DNA from: Rotaria socialis
Taxonomy: Eukaryota; Rotifera; Eurotatoria; Philodinida; Philodinidae
Assembly: GCA_905331475.1 (NCBI GenBank)
Contig: CAJNYU010003131.1
Span: forward strand, 114,729-178,728
Direction of reading: 5' to 3'
Length of the DNA stretch: 64,000 nucleotides
In this document: in pieces, positions 1-14,002 of the stretch
Position numbering within the stretch: the first letter of the stretch is position 1
Layout of the letters: the number at the start of each line of letters is the position of its first letter
Notes under the pieces: generated by a model
Databases searched by the model: none
What the model was told of the DNA's origin: nothing
Seen by the model: the letters and a program-made list of their open reading frames with translations, nothing else
Position numbers and translations under genes: made by a program

Positions 1-133
1 TACAATAAGAAGATTTAATTTAATCTATCTATCGATTGCCTAGTCGAACCATATCTGAATCGTTGTCTATATTAAAATTGATTCCAAAATCACAATTATA
101 ATGATAAGCTCTATAATGAAAATAAACGAAAGT

Positions 134-1111
134 TTAAAACGTTTGTTCTTCCCGTAAACCTTCAACACCACATTCCACAAAAGCAATTGATTTTATATGA
201 TTATCTTGTAGTAAATCTAAAATCTGATCTTTTGTAAAACAAGATGTTAATGCAATCAGACAACCGCCACCGCCTGCACCAGTAATTTTTGCTGATATAT
301 TTTTCTTAGCTAATATTTCAATAATATTATCAATTTCTAATGTTGACACACCTAAACATTTCAATAATTGTTGATTCTCTTGAAATAATTGATCTATTTG
401 CTCAGAATGTTCAATCATTGAATCCACACATCGTTCAACATCATTTAAAATTCTTTCACCTTCTTGTTGATTGCTTTCAACAAATAAACGTACTAATTCA
501 ACCATTCTTTTCGTTGATTTCGGTATACCAGTATCAATAATAGCTAAATTTGATAAACGAAAATTAATATGTTTTTTCACTGCTCGACTATAAACGAGTG
601 ATTGGCCATAGGTACTTATTGTATTATCAATGCCAGATGGTGTTCCATGAAAAATACATTCAACTTTATAGGATAATTCATTAATATCTTCTCGATTCAA
701 TGTTTTATGATAAAGAAGATAGAAACAACCAACAAGACAAACGCTAAACGCTGCGCTTGAACCGAGACCAGCGCCGATGGGAATTTCCGAATGTACTTGT
801 ATATTCAATTGACTTCGATCGGAGACGAAAGACTTGAAATGATTGTAGACAAACAGTATGCCTTGAATTTCAATTGGATATGAATTCTGTATGTTTGATA
901 AATCAATTAGATGTTGTTGATTGGTATCCTGAAATGATACTTTTAATACCGGACTAGTAGGTTCATTAGTTTGCTCTTCTGCTGTTAGTTGCATGTATAA
1001 ACGCATACCAATACTAGTAACCAAAGCTCGACGACCATAAACGACAGCATGTTCACCACCAATAATTAGTTTACCTGGTGACGAAACAATGACGTTTCTT
1101 TTCATCTTCAA
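134..1111 (-). CDS. MVK: Mevalonate kinase
   Basis: Single-exon ORF of 325 aa, a GHMP-family kinase that phosphorylates mevalonate with ATP in the cytosolic isoprenoid pathway. Seen in the sequence: GEHAVVYG at residues 19-26; the glycine/serine ATP loop PIGAGLGSSAAF at 111-122; GTPSGIDNTISTYG at 157-170, carrying the family's catalytic Asp (D162); and the C-terminal glycine motif KITGAGGGGC at 275-284. The order and spacing fit mevalonate kinase better than galactokinase or phosphomevalonate kinase. It is somewhat shorter than the human enzyme (about 396 aa), mainly in the middle. The start could be Met1 or Met3. No intron is needed, unlike most genes in this window. Confidence 0.93.
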   Translation of the reverse strand: MKMKRNVIVSSPGKLIIGGEHAVVYGRRALVTSIGMRLYMQLTAEEQTNEPTSPVLKVSFQDTNQQHLIDLSNIQNSYPIEIQGILFVYNHFKSFVSDRSQLNIQVHSEIPIGAGLGSSAAFSVCLVGCFYLLYHKTLNREDINELSYKVECIFHGTPSGIDNTISTYGQSLVYSRAVKKHINFRLSNLAIIDTGIPKSTKRMVELVRLFVESNQQEGERILNDVERCVDSMIEHSEQIDQLFQENQQLLKCLGVSTLEIDNIIEILAKKNISAKITGAGGGGCLIALTSCFTKDQILDLLQDNHIKSIAFVECGVEGLREEQTF

Positions 1112-1720
1112 TAATGTTATTTAAATAGCTTCGTCGAAATTTCACGATTATAGAGATAAACAAAGAAATAGCTCTAGACGGACTTCTTTTTTTGTATTCT
1201 TGACCCATGATTTTTCTATAGCGCATGAGCAAGAAGTCTCAATCAGGGAATGATTTAGATTAAATATTTCTGTCAACAAAATGTCAAAACTGTCAACTTC
1301 CTTAACTGTATATGAATTGAGAGTTTTCTGACAATCTTCCGAATGATGAATATCAGTGTTAGAATTCAGATTTGACCCCAGAATCTATAAGTAAGAAAAC
1401 TGAACCTTTACATATTATACTTTAACTCATAGGAAAACGAACAAAAATTTTCATAGTAAGTTTACCGATGAATCGAATAAAATTAGATTAATATTTACAA
1501 TGAAACTAAAGAACAGATCATTTTACCTTTAATTATACTTTTCAAGATATTTTTAACATAAAAACTACAAAAAAGAAGAAAAGATAAATAAATATTTTTT
1601 GAATTATTTTCAGTTTGACTTTTTCATACGAGAAAATGCTCAATTTTACAAAAGAAAACAACAAACGAGTTTGGTCAGCTTGCAATATTCAAATGAAATA
1701 TTTTTTTTTATGGTTTTTCT
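1112..1720. other. Intergenic, convergent AT-rich spacer
   Basis: AT-rich spacer between the start of the mevalonate kinase gene and the stop of the SLC66A2-like gene. No coding pattern or repeat is seen. Confidence 0.6.
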
Positions 1721-3480
<1,760 letters not shown>

Positions 3481-5898
3481 TGGTAATGACTGAATACTAA
3501 ATAAAAATGATAAATTCTTTTTTGTTGGATTGCCAATGAATAATTATTTGTCTTTGGTAATTATCTAATTCTTTGCTCATTGTTCATTAAATTCAATCAG
3601 AGAAATATTACGTCACCGATCAAACACAACAGATAAACAATAATGACAAAGATGAATAGCGAACAATAACGAATAACTACTAAATAAGCACGAAAGACAT
3701 ATATTTTTTGTAGGCACAAGAAAATTATCTTTCTTTTTAAAAGGCTCTCTCTTTCTCGTAAATATATAGGATTAAATATATCGCATGGATACTTACAATT
3801 TTTCCATTTTTCTAAAGATACACTTCTTTTAATGGATATTTCAAGAAAAAAATTTAGTCACGGTCATCATAGCGTTTAACTGAAGTTTTACCTTGGTCTA
3901 TTGATAGAATTAAGTATAAATCTAAAAAGATAGAAAGTTTGCCGAAAATAATTTCATATAAATATGTTTCTTTTAGAAAATCTAACATTGAAATCTATGA
4001 AGAGTTACTATCAATTATTTAGAAATCATTTCATTTTATTTCCAGTGGCAAAAGAAAGAATTTCCTTTCGCTAATAAAGTCGACTAGAAAACAAAAATAT
4101 TTAGATTTCAAATCAAATATGGCTTGTTGAAAGAAGTGAGCCATATAACTCACGGTAACCTCGTATGAAAACTATAAGCCAATCAAATAACGAGTCCTTA
4201 ATTTACCATCATCCAATTCATTAGGTGTATTTTTAGTCAATGAAAAAGAATATTTACAACTACATTCTACTTGTATAATCTTCTTTTGAGCACAAAATTT
4301 GTAACTTGGAGTAAACCAAAGAGTACATCCAATAAACCTGACGGGATAGAGGGTTAAAATATGATACACATCAGCACACTATTACTCCATCTTTCGCCGA
4401 CTCAATCATACGAGAAAGTCCTAGGTCATCCTACAGCAAAATGTTTCGCTCTAAATATCAATCCTAGTCGCTCTATTCTATCTAGTTCACTGATGATCAC
4501 TTGCCAAACTAGTTTTGTAACTTGAACGCTCGTTATGGACGTACCTGTTGAGAGTATCCAATAGACACATTTTTATTTTGCAGCAGCCAAGTAAACTAAT
4601 ATCCAATCGCGCATCGTTTTTCGTAAGATTTTATCTCACTCTAAAAGTAGTAGGTAACTGGATAATAATCAAGATGACGTTTGTGTTGAAAGATTCGTGT
4701 TTGAATTTAGTAAATATACTTTTCAATGCAATTTTTAGAAAACTAGCAGAAAAAACTCTTTAGCACATGTCTTACAGTAGAGTATTCTGTATCATTTTTG
4801 GTTTTGCTAACACAAAAAACAATAGTCGCTGGCAAAAGAATACGAAAGTTTTAAGGTAAAAGCGTCGAGTTTATTCGACCTTACTTTATTTTTGTAACTG
4901 TGAGATATTCAAGGTGGTAGGCCTTGAGGTACTCTATCATATTGCATTGATTTTATTGCTACGCCATAAAATGTGATTCAAGGATATTTTAGTAGAATCG
5001 ATCTTATGTCAAAAGGTACTATATCATTAATTGAGATATGACCAAAGAACCGTTAAGTAGACATTTTCAATATATGATGATAAATGAAAATAATATGGAA
5101 AAAAAATATTAAGTGATATTTTTATTTGTTAATATATTCGATTAATTATAGTTGAAAGAATAGATCAGGCCTTATTTTTGTTTCTATTGATCGATTGTAT
5201 GTTCATCGATAATCGATCATTATTAAACCATTAACTTCAAAAAAAATGTGCGCTAAAACCTTCACTATATCATGTGAAGAATCAACTGGGTCATATATTT
5301 TATTAGGTCTCATATCTAATTAAAACATACTTATTAGAGAATTGTAGGCAATCGCTCTGCTGTAAACCTTTCCGTTGGCTCCATCTAATATTTAAATGAA
5401 CTTACTTCTATATGACAGTCTAGGTCAGATTTTTAAATTATCTTGCATTCAATTCTCGATTTTCTAAGATAACGAATAATCACGAATACTATAACTTATA
5501 TATCTACTCAACACCTAAGTTAAACTATTTATGAATGCTTTTTGATCTCACTCAATCCTAAGTAGTTGCTAATTAATTCAAAATCAGCTATGTTATTATC
5601 GAAATTTAGTTCGTATTTGTCAGCGTGCTCAATTCATTGATCTCCATCCTTATCGATCAAGCATTTTTCTACTCTTTCGTTACTGAAGAAAAATAAAAAT
5701 AAAAATAAGAATACTAATTACTTAAATTTTCACAAAACATATTTGTCAACAGTTCGTGAAAAATCACTCATCGTTTATTGTAGGATCTTTTTACGAAGTC
5801 AACGTACCTTCAAACTAAGACTACAGACAATAGATTTAGTTTTTGTGTGCATCCACATACACAGAATTTCTCTCCTGTGATGGCTACATGTCCAGGGT
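3481..5898. other. Intergenic, nothing recognised
   Basis: About 2.4 kb of AT-rich DNA upstream of the SLC66A2-like gene. Only short random-looking ORFs occur (for example 4172-4369 minus and 4548-4763 plus). No domain, repeat or RNA gene was recognised. Confidence 0.5.
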
Positions 5899-7110
5899 GT
5901 GTGTGGGTATGGTTGTGAATGTAGTCTAGATGAACAGCAGAATCACACCCACACCTTAAATAACGACGGTCTATTCGATATTGTTGCTGCTAATTCTGAC
6001 ACCAATCATGTCGGCGTATTTCTTGCAGATAAAAATGGCACTTACATCGAGCACGTAACATTTTCAACTGGAACGGATTCAAGTCCTATGTCAGTCACTT
6101 TAGCTGATTTCAATAATGACCGTGTACTCGATATCACTGTTGCCAACAATAATATTGATAGTATTGATATATTTCTGGGATATGGTAATGGAAGTTTTGC
6201 ACCAGTATTGATGTGGAGATGGCGCATTTCCGATCATGATTGTAATCAGTGACTTGAACGATGACAATGTGCTAGATATTGCTGTTGCCAGCATTGGCTT
6301 TGATGTTGTGGGTGTCTTTTTCGGATACGTAGATGTAAGCGTTATAGAACAGACAGCATATTCGACTAGAACTGGCTCTGATCTGATCGCAGTCGCAATT
6401 GAAGATTTTAATACGGATAATAAATTGGATATTGTAGTAGTCGATTTTCTAGATGGGAACATTGTGGTACTTCTTCAAAATGGTAGTCGACCTTTTCAAA
6501 GTATGTCTATGTGCTCGACTGGTGAATATTCTACTCTACTATATCTGACAATTGCCGACTTAAACAACGATAATCACTTGGATATTATCGTTATCAACTG
6601 CGGTTATGATAATATAGGTGTATACTACTTGGACATGGTGATGGAATTGTAATGAAACAAATAATATATGCAATTGACAACGGTTCCAAATCGTACTCAG
6701 TTGCCGTTGGAGACTTTAACAATGATACTATATTAGATATCGCTGTTGCAAACTTTGTTTCGAATGATGTTAGGATACTTCTTGGATATGCCAATGGAAA
6801 TTTTTCTATTCGAGCTTCATATTCAACTGGAGATTTATCAGGTCCGCCCTCTATAGCTATTGCTGATTTCAATCGAGATTGTTTTCTTGGCATTGCTGTT
6901 GCTAATTGGAACTCTAAAGATGTAGTTTTATTATATGGAAAGGGTGATAGTACTTTTGAAAAGCCATATTCGTATTTGATGGGCTACGGTTCTGTAATAT
7001 CTACGGTAGCTATTGATGATTTTAATAGAGACAACTGGACTGATATTTCGGTGGCTAATTATGGCACTAGTCATACTGGAATTCGTTTGCAGACATGCGA
7101 TAATATCTAA
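5899..7110 (+). pseudogene. FG-GAP/VCBS repeat protein, frameshifted
   Basis: Three consecutive ORFs in different frames (5899-6252, 6236-6652, 6652-7110) encode one run of FG-GAP-type repeats of about 45-50 residues. The repeating pattern is D-F-N-N-D-x-x-L-D-I-x-V-A-N, then a hydrophobic strand and G-Y-G-N-G-S-F, as in LADFNNDRVLDITVANNN and VGDFNNDTILDIAVANF. The repeats carry the Asp-rich calcium loop of beta-propeller blades. The frame changes near 6205-6236 and near 6620-6640, each explained by a small indel, and no intron restores the frame. No signal peptide or clear first exon is found: the 5' end lies in GT-rich sequence and no good splice acceptor precedes the first repeat. Families of this kind are abundant in bdelloids as secreted or surface proteins. 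I call it a pseudogene; assembly errors are the alternative. Confidence 0.75.
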
Positions 7111-8933
7111 ATTTTACTATATTTTTATTTTTCCCCAATACTTGCACTTCACATAAAACGTTTTGTTGTTTTAGATAGATTATAAGATTCACTGTATATT
7201 GTTGATTTTATCCTCTGTAGGAAAAAATCTAACGTGACGAATTAGTCGTATCTGAAATTGCTCCTATAGCAAATCGCTGTCGACGTAGATGAATAATGTG
7301 TTGATTCAAATGGCTACATGGTTTTTTGACTTTTCTTTATACAAATTTGACTTTGTATACTTTAAAGTATTGTTTAGACTGCAAGCAGAATCTAGCGCCT
7401 ACTTGTATTCGTTACATGTTTTGTCGAAAGACACAATAGATATCGGCTCTTGATGAAGAGACTGTAATCAATAGAATCGACAAATTCATTCAATCTGTGT
7501 TGATTGTCTGTGCTGTTAATAATGAACGACCTGATAGTGCGGTCATTATTTGAGTAGAAAATATTTTTGTAGTTTAAGAAAAATAAACGCATTAAGTTTT
7601 GCTACTCAATGTTAGTCTTATTTTGACAGCCGTTATTATGACGCGTACTTTCGAAGGTTTACTCATGCACTGTTAAAAGCATAAAAGTAGAATAATAAAC
7701 CCTGAAGAGTTTTTTTTAAACGTAATAAACCCGTCAAAGACGTGTGAAATTTTTCACAGAAGGTAAAAAGGATTCATTAAATGTTGCACTTTCCCAAAAC
7801 CCGTAAGGATTTATTTTTCTAGTCGTATTGTTTTTTGTTACAGTGAATAGGTCTCTTCGACTACTTCTGTTGACGATCAAGTAACTGAAAAATAACACAA
7901 ATTGATCGTTGGACGGTCTTTTTTCCTTGTTTACAGGGTAACATTTCGAATTTCTGGTGTTTTTCAAATGCAATATTTTGATTTTTTGTGATAATTTCAA
8001 CACAAGTAGTAGTTTTCATTCGTTAACTGTTGTGGTAAAATTTGAAATGGCATATAATCTGTTAGATATTATTATGTGACTTGATAGATTTTGAGCAATT
8101 GTACGAAAATGTGAATTCCAACAGAAATTCTAATTTTAGTTTCAATTCTGAAGTTTGAGCTATCTAGCATTAATAGTTACCTTCCTCTATGTAAAAATGT
8201 GCCAGTAATGACGAGTATGACTTTCGCGGTTCGATATTCTTATTCATCTTCTTTCACTTCTGTATTCATCTATTCACATTAAGAAAATAAAAAACAAAGA
8301 ATGGTAGCAATATGCTTGCTAATAAATTATTAAACCTTCTCGACAACGGTCTTTTCGCTAAATACTCGATGCAGAGCATCTCATGACTAACTTGATATAA
8401 AATTTTCAATAGACTCGTAGAATAAGCATGCAGATGACACCAATATTTATCTGACGCTGCCGTTCTCGAGTCAGATTATTTTCTATTTGGATAAAATATC
8501 GGAACACTTATCAAATGAACTTGGTTTCTTGTTGACGCAATCATTCTCAATCTAATGTTGTTGTTAGCAGGAAAAAGAATTTTCTTGTTAGGATATTATA
8601 CAATATATTTGGAATCATTTAATATTACATCTAGATGAAACAAAAAACTAAGAGTTTCTGAATAGTTCTATGCATTGAAATAGTGGTATACTTAATAGGC
8701 TTGTATTTATGTGAGCGATAAAAATATTGGAATTAACAATAAGATAAATATTATTTAGCAGTAACTATCGAGCAATTAGAAAACTTCATTTGAACAATTT
8801 TATAATATTAAATGAGCAATAAATAGCTTATTATACAGCAATATTAATTTCATATTTGAACAACAAAAACGAGAAAAACTACATTGTTTTTATTTACAAT
8901 TCACAAGAAAAAAAGAAAAATGAAACATATATA
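7111..8933. other. Intergenic, nothing recognised
   Basis: AT-rich DNA between the FG-GAP pseudogene and the first CCCAGG-ended element. The ORFs at 7392-7592 and 7734-8003 (minus) show no domain or coding-like composition. Confidence 0.5.
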
Positions 8934-9210
8934 CCCAGGTCGAACATTCCGGCCACCGGATCCCGTAGGATACTCCAGGAATAATGCAGGAAAGTCACCA
9001 TATTTTGCATGGAAACACGGGAAATCGTTGGAACATGGAAGTAGTATTTCGATCAAAAATACGGCCGGACTTTTCCGGCGGATTCCTGCCAAATTCCGGT
9101 GCTTTCCGGCAGGAATTGATCCGAAAAATTTCCAACCCGAATACTGCTTCCACAAAATCAACGGAACTACCCGAAACTGGCCGTTTCCAGGCCGGACTAT
9201 TCGATCTGGG
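8934..9210 (+). mobile_element. CCCAGG-ended inverted-repeat element, copy 1
   Basis: The 277-bp GC-richer unit starts CCCAGGTCGAACATTCCGGCC and ends in its imperfect inverse, GGCCGGACTATTCGATCTGGG (about 17 of 21 matching). It is flanked by TA on both sides (8932-8933 and 9211-9212). An inverted second copy lies at 11795-12049. ORFs called inside it on both strands are composition artefacts. Its right end is 7 bp from the stop codon of a decayed MULE transposase, so it may instead be the terminal repeat of that transposon. Confidence 0.75.
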
Positions 9211-9217
9211 TAAGTGA

Positions 9218-9708
9218 TTATTGTACCCATAAAGCTTTTTTTGCTTTCCATGGTTTGCCTCTTTTTCTTTTTGTACCAATTTCCATATTTTTTGCGTCAG
9301 CTGGAGGTTTGCAATATTTTTATCTAATAAACATACCAATAATATCCTTGCATGTATAATTTTTCATGAATGATGAACAGCTGCAGATTGCTTCTTTCCA
9401 TTTTTCAGCATTGCTAGAAAAACATGCGCAACATATATTAAAGTAGGCCGACTTGTAGGTGTGAAACGAGTTAAATCTACAAGTTTCATATCGTTTTATT
9501 TCTTTATCTGATCTTGTAACTTTTTCACCAGCAGACAAATAATATATTGTTGCATCACCATTCAACATAGATATAACGTCTTTGTTCAGCTTAATCCAAT
9601 TGTATGCATCAGTCCAATATGATAATGTTATTGATACTTGATGTTCGAAGAGTTTTGAATTGATATGAGTAGGATTTCGTTCTGTGGACCATTTATTGAC
9701 TATAGAAA
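9218..9708 (-). pseudogene. MULE-type transposase, C-terminal fragment with SWIM zinc finger
   Basis: Reading 9708 to 9218 on the minus strand gives about 163 codons in one frame with one internal TAA at 9320-9322. The upstream part reads KWSTERNPTHINSKLFEHQ and then LSYWTDAYNWIKLNKDVI. Next comes a SWIM-like zinc site, CSCSSFMKNYTCKDIIGM, and after the in-frame stop the basic tail KRKRGKPWKAKKALWVQ. This order of SWIM finger and basic tail is what I know from Mutator-like transposases in bdelloid genomes. The catalytic DDE region is absent here. I call it a relic: truncated at its N-terminus and broken by a nonsense codon. Confidence 0.65.
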
Positions 9709-10477
9709 ATAAGACAACTTTTTATTTTTTTAACGGCTTCAGTGTTGCTAAAACGTTGAGTTTGCATATCAATGTCATTTTCAGAATCAGAATTATAGTG
9801 TGCTACGTGTTGCGACTGAATCATTGGTATAAATTACATATAGTATTTCATGAAGGTGAAAAAATACTTATTGTTGCAAATAAACGAATTATTATGGTCA
9901 TTTTTATATAAATTTTATGCTTTATTTAAATTAATTATTGCTCATTCAATATATTTATTCCTAAATTTGGTTATTGCTATTTTCAACTATTTTATCGCTC
10001 ATTCCAATATTTCTATTGCTCAATTAATTATAAGTCTACTTAATATACTCTAATAAAAAGATTAACTTGACGGATAAAAGAGATGTGCGTCGTAATTTTG
10101 AGTAGAATCTTTAATTTGACGTCTGTTCTGTCGTTTTACAGGCTGAAATGAATGTGAGACAGCGAGTTTACTGCAATGCAAAGACTGACAACATATAAAA
10201 TAATCCATGGCTGAAAGTTATTGTGCGCAAAACAAATGTTGCTGCCGTGAACAGAAAAAAAACAATATTCTTCGAGTATCATTTCCAGAAAGAAAAACAG
10301 AAAAGCAAAAAAAAATAGCCCAATCAAAAAAAAAAAGGTTTCGGCATCCTTATTTTTATTTTAAATTTGAATATAGAAATGGAATAAAAGTATGTTTTAC
10401 ATAAGTTGGAAAATAAAAGCAGAAAAGGAGTAATAAATATTCATTTCATTGTTCGATAAGAAAAAATATTTTGATAC
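9709..10477. other. Intergenic, repeat-flanked
   Basis: AT-rich sequence between the transposase relic and the secreted protein gene. The ORFs at 9684-9911 and 9850-10053 are low-complexity. Around 9900-10050 there are several ATTGCTCATT-like short repeats. No gene is supported. Confidence 0.45.
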
Positions 10478-11001
10478 TTATTTTTCATATCTACCACCCT
10501 TATAGTACACTCCAACAGATCTAAAGATTCCTTGTATGAGATTGTTGGCGACATTTGTGTATTGAATTTGTGCCATTTGAGCAGCTTTATCAAGTGCGGT
10601 AGCTGCAGTCACGCCAGCGAAATACTGAGTGCAATTCGATGTAAGAAGTGGTGTATTGGCGGCATTATTGTAATACGCCAGTTCTTGCGCGCGCTGTTGT
10701 AAAGCAGCTGTAAATGAGCCATTGCTGGTCAATTGTGTAATGAGTGCTTGCATTTGGGTCACCAGTGATTGGGCAACAGTTGCGTTGGCGCATGCTTTTG
10801 ATGCAAGCGTGCCTGAGCTACCACCATAACGTTCACCGCTATGTCCTCCTCCTCCGCCGCCGAATTTTTCCGGTGGACCTCCATGACGACCAGCTGAGAC
10901 TAATCCCAAGCATACCTAAAGTAAAAAATTGTTGACGATTATACTTCCATGACGCAGCACATAAAACTTACGAGAACGACGACAATGACGAACTTATTCA
11001 T
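10478..11001 (-). CDS. Small secreted Gly-rich protein, unknown function
   Basis: Two exons (10972-11001 and 10478-10915) join at phase 0 across a 56-nt GTAAGT..TTTAG intron to give 155 aa. The joined N-terminus, MNKFVIVVVLVCLGLVSAG, is a clear signal peptide split by the intron, which supports the model. A Gly-rich segment (FGGGGGGHSGERYGGSSG) follows, then an Ala/Gln/Thr-rich helical region with two cysteines (in KACANAT and SNCTQYF) that could pair. I do not recognise the family. The local GC content is higher than in the flanks. It lies between the two inverted copies of the CCCAGG-ended element, so it may have travelled with them. Confidence 0.7.
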
Positions 11002-11794
11002 ATTGCTACAGTTGGAAATTTGTGTGTGTTAAAAAAGTTGCATTCACGCTTTATTTATACTGTCGTCGTCTAGTTGAGAGATGAAGAACAGAAAGAGTAA
11101 AGAAAAAGAATGTACTTTCTTAGTTCGTTGCGCTTTCCTCGACGTATAGAAAAGGTGAAATCATCGTACTCTAGCTATATTAATCATCGACTTTCTTTTC
11201 TCTCTTGTTTTGATGTCAGATGTCGCGTAAAAGTACATAAATTTAATGCCAATCTATCATATTTTTCAATAAAAAAAATTCTTGATTATGTTTATTTAAA
11301 GACGCAAATTAAGTAAGAAAGAAAGAAAGAAAGAAAGAAAATACATCAATTTCGAGTGTATATCATGACTGACAGTCCACATTATAATTATATAGTTTCG
11401 TATAGTTGAAAAAGAGCCCTATAAAATATTACAAAGTCCATCAACGGTGATCGTTTCTCTGTATGATAATTCAATCAAATAAATAGGCGGTAGTTTTAAT
11501 CATATTCTTTCTTCTAAATTACTAATTCACTAGTCGTGCGTAAAAATAAAAACCGTCCAATAGATGGTAGCTAAAGAGTGTTTCGTTTTGAAGTATGTAA
11601 ACGAATAGTCATCGCTCGCATCATTGAGTAGGATGAATAAAAAAAGTTTGTCAGGAAGCAAATTTTTCTTATCAAACAGCATACAAGTTAGTAATAATTC
11701 TTTTTCATACAATGAAGCATACGTGAAAATTTTGAAGAAGCCAAAGAGAACCTTGTGAACAATCAATTTTTTACACAGTAAGAAATCGACTTGC
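11002..11794. other. Intergenic, includes an AAGA microsatellite
   Basis: Spacer upstream of the secreted protein gene. It includes a short (GAAA)n tract near 11316-11341. No gene is recognised. Confidence 0.5.
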
Positions 11795-12049
11795 CCCAGA
11801 TTGAACAGTGCGGCCTGGAAACGGCCGGTTCCGAGTGGTTCCGTTGATTTTGTGGAAGCAGTATTCGGGTTCGAAATTTTCCCGGTGATTTCTGATCAAT
11901 TCCTGCCGGAAAAGTCCGCCCGTATTTTTGATCGAAATACTGCCTCCATGTTCCAACGATTTCCCGTGTTTCCATGCAGAATATGGCGACTTTCCGCATA
12001 TTTTCTTGAGTATTCTACGGGATCCGGTGGCCGGAATGTTCGACCTGGG
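11795..12049 (-). mobile_element. CCCAGG-ended inverted-repeat element, copy 2 (inverted)
   Basis: The 255-bp unit is the reverse-complement relative of 8934-9210. Its right end, GGCCGGAATGTTCGACCTGGG, equals the left end of copy 1 in reverse, and its left end begins CCCAGATTGAACAG. Internal blocks match as well (GATCCGGTGGCC, TCCGTTGATTTTGTGGAAGC). The flanks are TGC on both sides, or TG if the element starts one base earlier. Confidence 0.75.
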
Positions 12050-13595
12050 TGCAAAAAATTCTTTTCTTCAGATTATTTTCACTGATATAATCGTTTTTGT
12101 CAATCAGAATATTTACAAATAACTACAGCAGAAGTCATGATTATGATATGAAAAAAGAAAAATTGAAAGAACAAAGTATGACGTGAGGGGACAAGTAGGA
12201 TTATCTGCCTATGATATGTTTCTTCCTCGTTTCGTCATTCTAATTAATAGTCTATTTAAAGAAAGCAATTTTTTAGAAGACATATGATATTAAACATTTT
12301 AACAAAAAACGAGTCAAGAGAAACTTTAAATTTTACAACATTATAATACGTTTTCAGAAATAACAAGATACCAGTTTTGCTTGATGCAATTTTCATGTGT
12401 TTATCGATCTGATAACACAATAGGTTAAAACGATTAATGGACGTTCGTAAAACTACCGGGAACTATTCTCAAGTGTTTACAGAGTGAATTTGCGATTAAA
12501 TTTCATTCCTATGACGAGAACAACACAGTGAATCAACTCTCTATTGAATCTATTGTCTTCGAACGTGACGCTCAATAAATCTTTATTATTACTAAAGCAA
12601 TTTTTTGATACATAGGGATCACCAGATACTTGTTAGACATTCTCTCAAAGTACTGATTAAAAAAACTTATTTTATTCGATTCACTGAATTTTCCTTTTCA
12701 TGCATATGAATTTAGCAGGAAGTTTATCATACATGCAGAATTTCTACGAAAAGTATCTTATCAGATTATATTTTTAAACAACTATTTCCCAAGTTTCGTT
12801 TCCTTTTTATTATTAAATTAAATTTTACATGAAATAAGTTCTCGACTCTCTACCGTCACTGTCTAATATGAGAAAGATGTACACACACATATATATATAT
12901 GCGTATCTTCTTTTTTTTAAGTATTCTATTGATTCTATTCCTACAAGCAAGACGATGTTGCTAGACAGTGTACTTTTTGGAGTTTTATTTTTTCGTTCGT
13001 TTTATTTATCAATAATCTACAGTCTATTTACTCCAAGTTTATTTTACTTAATCTAAAAAATTTTATTTTTAATGGAATCTTATGCCAAATTAATTAATCT
13101 TTCTAAAGAGAAATTACGAATGCTAATGCGATTTAAATAACTTCTTACATGCCACTCATGACGTTGATATACATACGCAATACAGATTTATATGCATATG
13201 ACGTTTTTCATATTAGATCTCAAATGCATCAATGAAAAAAATAAGCAAATATCAATTCAAGAGTACACTATGATCAAATATGACTAGTTAAATGTAGTCC
13301 AAGAATGGGTGTCAAAAGAGAAGTAGAACGATTCAAACAAGTCAGTACCGCCTTGATTTATGAGATCTATAATTTGACTGGTTTTATCTGTTGACCTTGT
13401 TTGAGAAATATCTTTTTTTACTTTCAAGAAGAAATCTATTCGTAGTTAAGAGTGAAGGTGCATTCTAGATGAATTAGTCGATCCTTATACAATACGTTAT
13501 CATTATCCAATCCCAATGTGATCTCCTAACATTTATAATTTTGGCATAATCGAACTGAGAACATGAAGAAAAACTTTCAATAAACTCGATAATAC
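12050..13595. other. Intergenic, nothing recognised
   Basis: AT-rich sequence with no supported gene. The ORF at 12868-13056 is low-complexity. Confidence 0.5.
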
Positions 13596-13903
13596 TAGGG
13601 GTGGACCATTTTTTTTAACGGAACTTAATTGATGACATTCATTAATGACTTCCATTAGCCATTAATCTTAATGCTTAATGTTTTCTAAGAAAAACTTAAT
13701 TCATTAATATTAATGATTAATGAAAAACATTAACATTAATTTTAAAATTAATTTTTTCATTAATCATTAATATTAATGTCAATGTTCTCAAATGATATTA
13801 ACGGTTAAAGGAAACATTCACCATTAGTATGAATAGTAATGTTTTCGTTAATATTAGGGATTATATTTTCATTAATCATTAATATTAATGTTAATGTTTT
13901 CAT
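13596..13903. mobile_element. hAT-like MITE, second copy, truncated by the N gap
   Basis: It begins TAGGGGTGGACCATTTTTTT and continues with the same subterminal sequence as the element at 2694 (TTAACGGAACTTAATT, then ATTAATGACTTCCATTAGCC), followed by ATTAATATTAATG runs. The right terminus is not seen; the sequence enters 99 Ns at 13904. The palindromic interior probably caused the assembly gap. Confidence 0.75.
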
Positions 13904-14002
13904 NNNNNNNNNNNNNNNNNNNNNNNNNNNNNNNNNNNNNNNNNNNNNNNNNNNNNNNNNNNNNNNNNNNNNNNNNNNNNNNNNNNNNNNNNNNNNNNNN
14001 NN
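13904..14002. other. Assembly gap (99 N)
   Basis: A run of unknown bases inside the MITE. The true length is unknown, and ORFs called across it are meaningless. Confidence 0.99.

Noticed and set aside
6042-6893. Minus-strand ORFs of 61-120 aa over the FG-GAP region.
   Set aside because: Antisense shadows of the repeats.
8884-9339. Four overlapping ORFs on both strands, each near 80-115 aa.
   Set aside because: They all lie over the GC-richer inverted-repeat element and exist because it lacks stop codons; none shows a domain, apart from the transposase tail, which is in a different frame.
11763-12122. Overlapping ORFs on both strands.
   Set aside because: Same element, second copy; the translations mirror those at 8884-9339.
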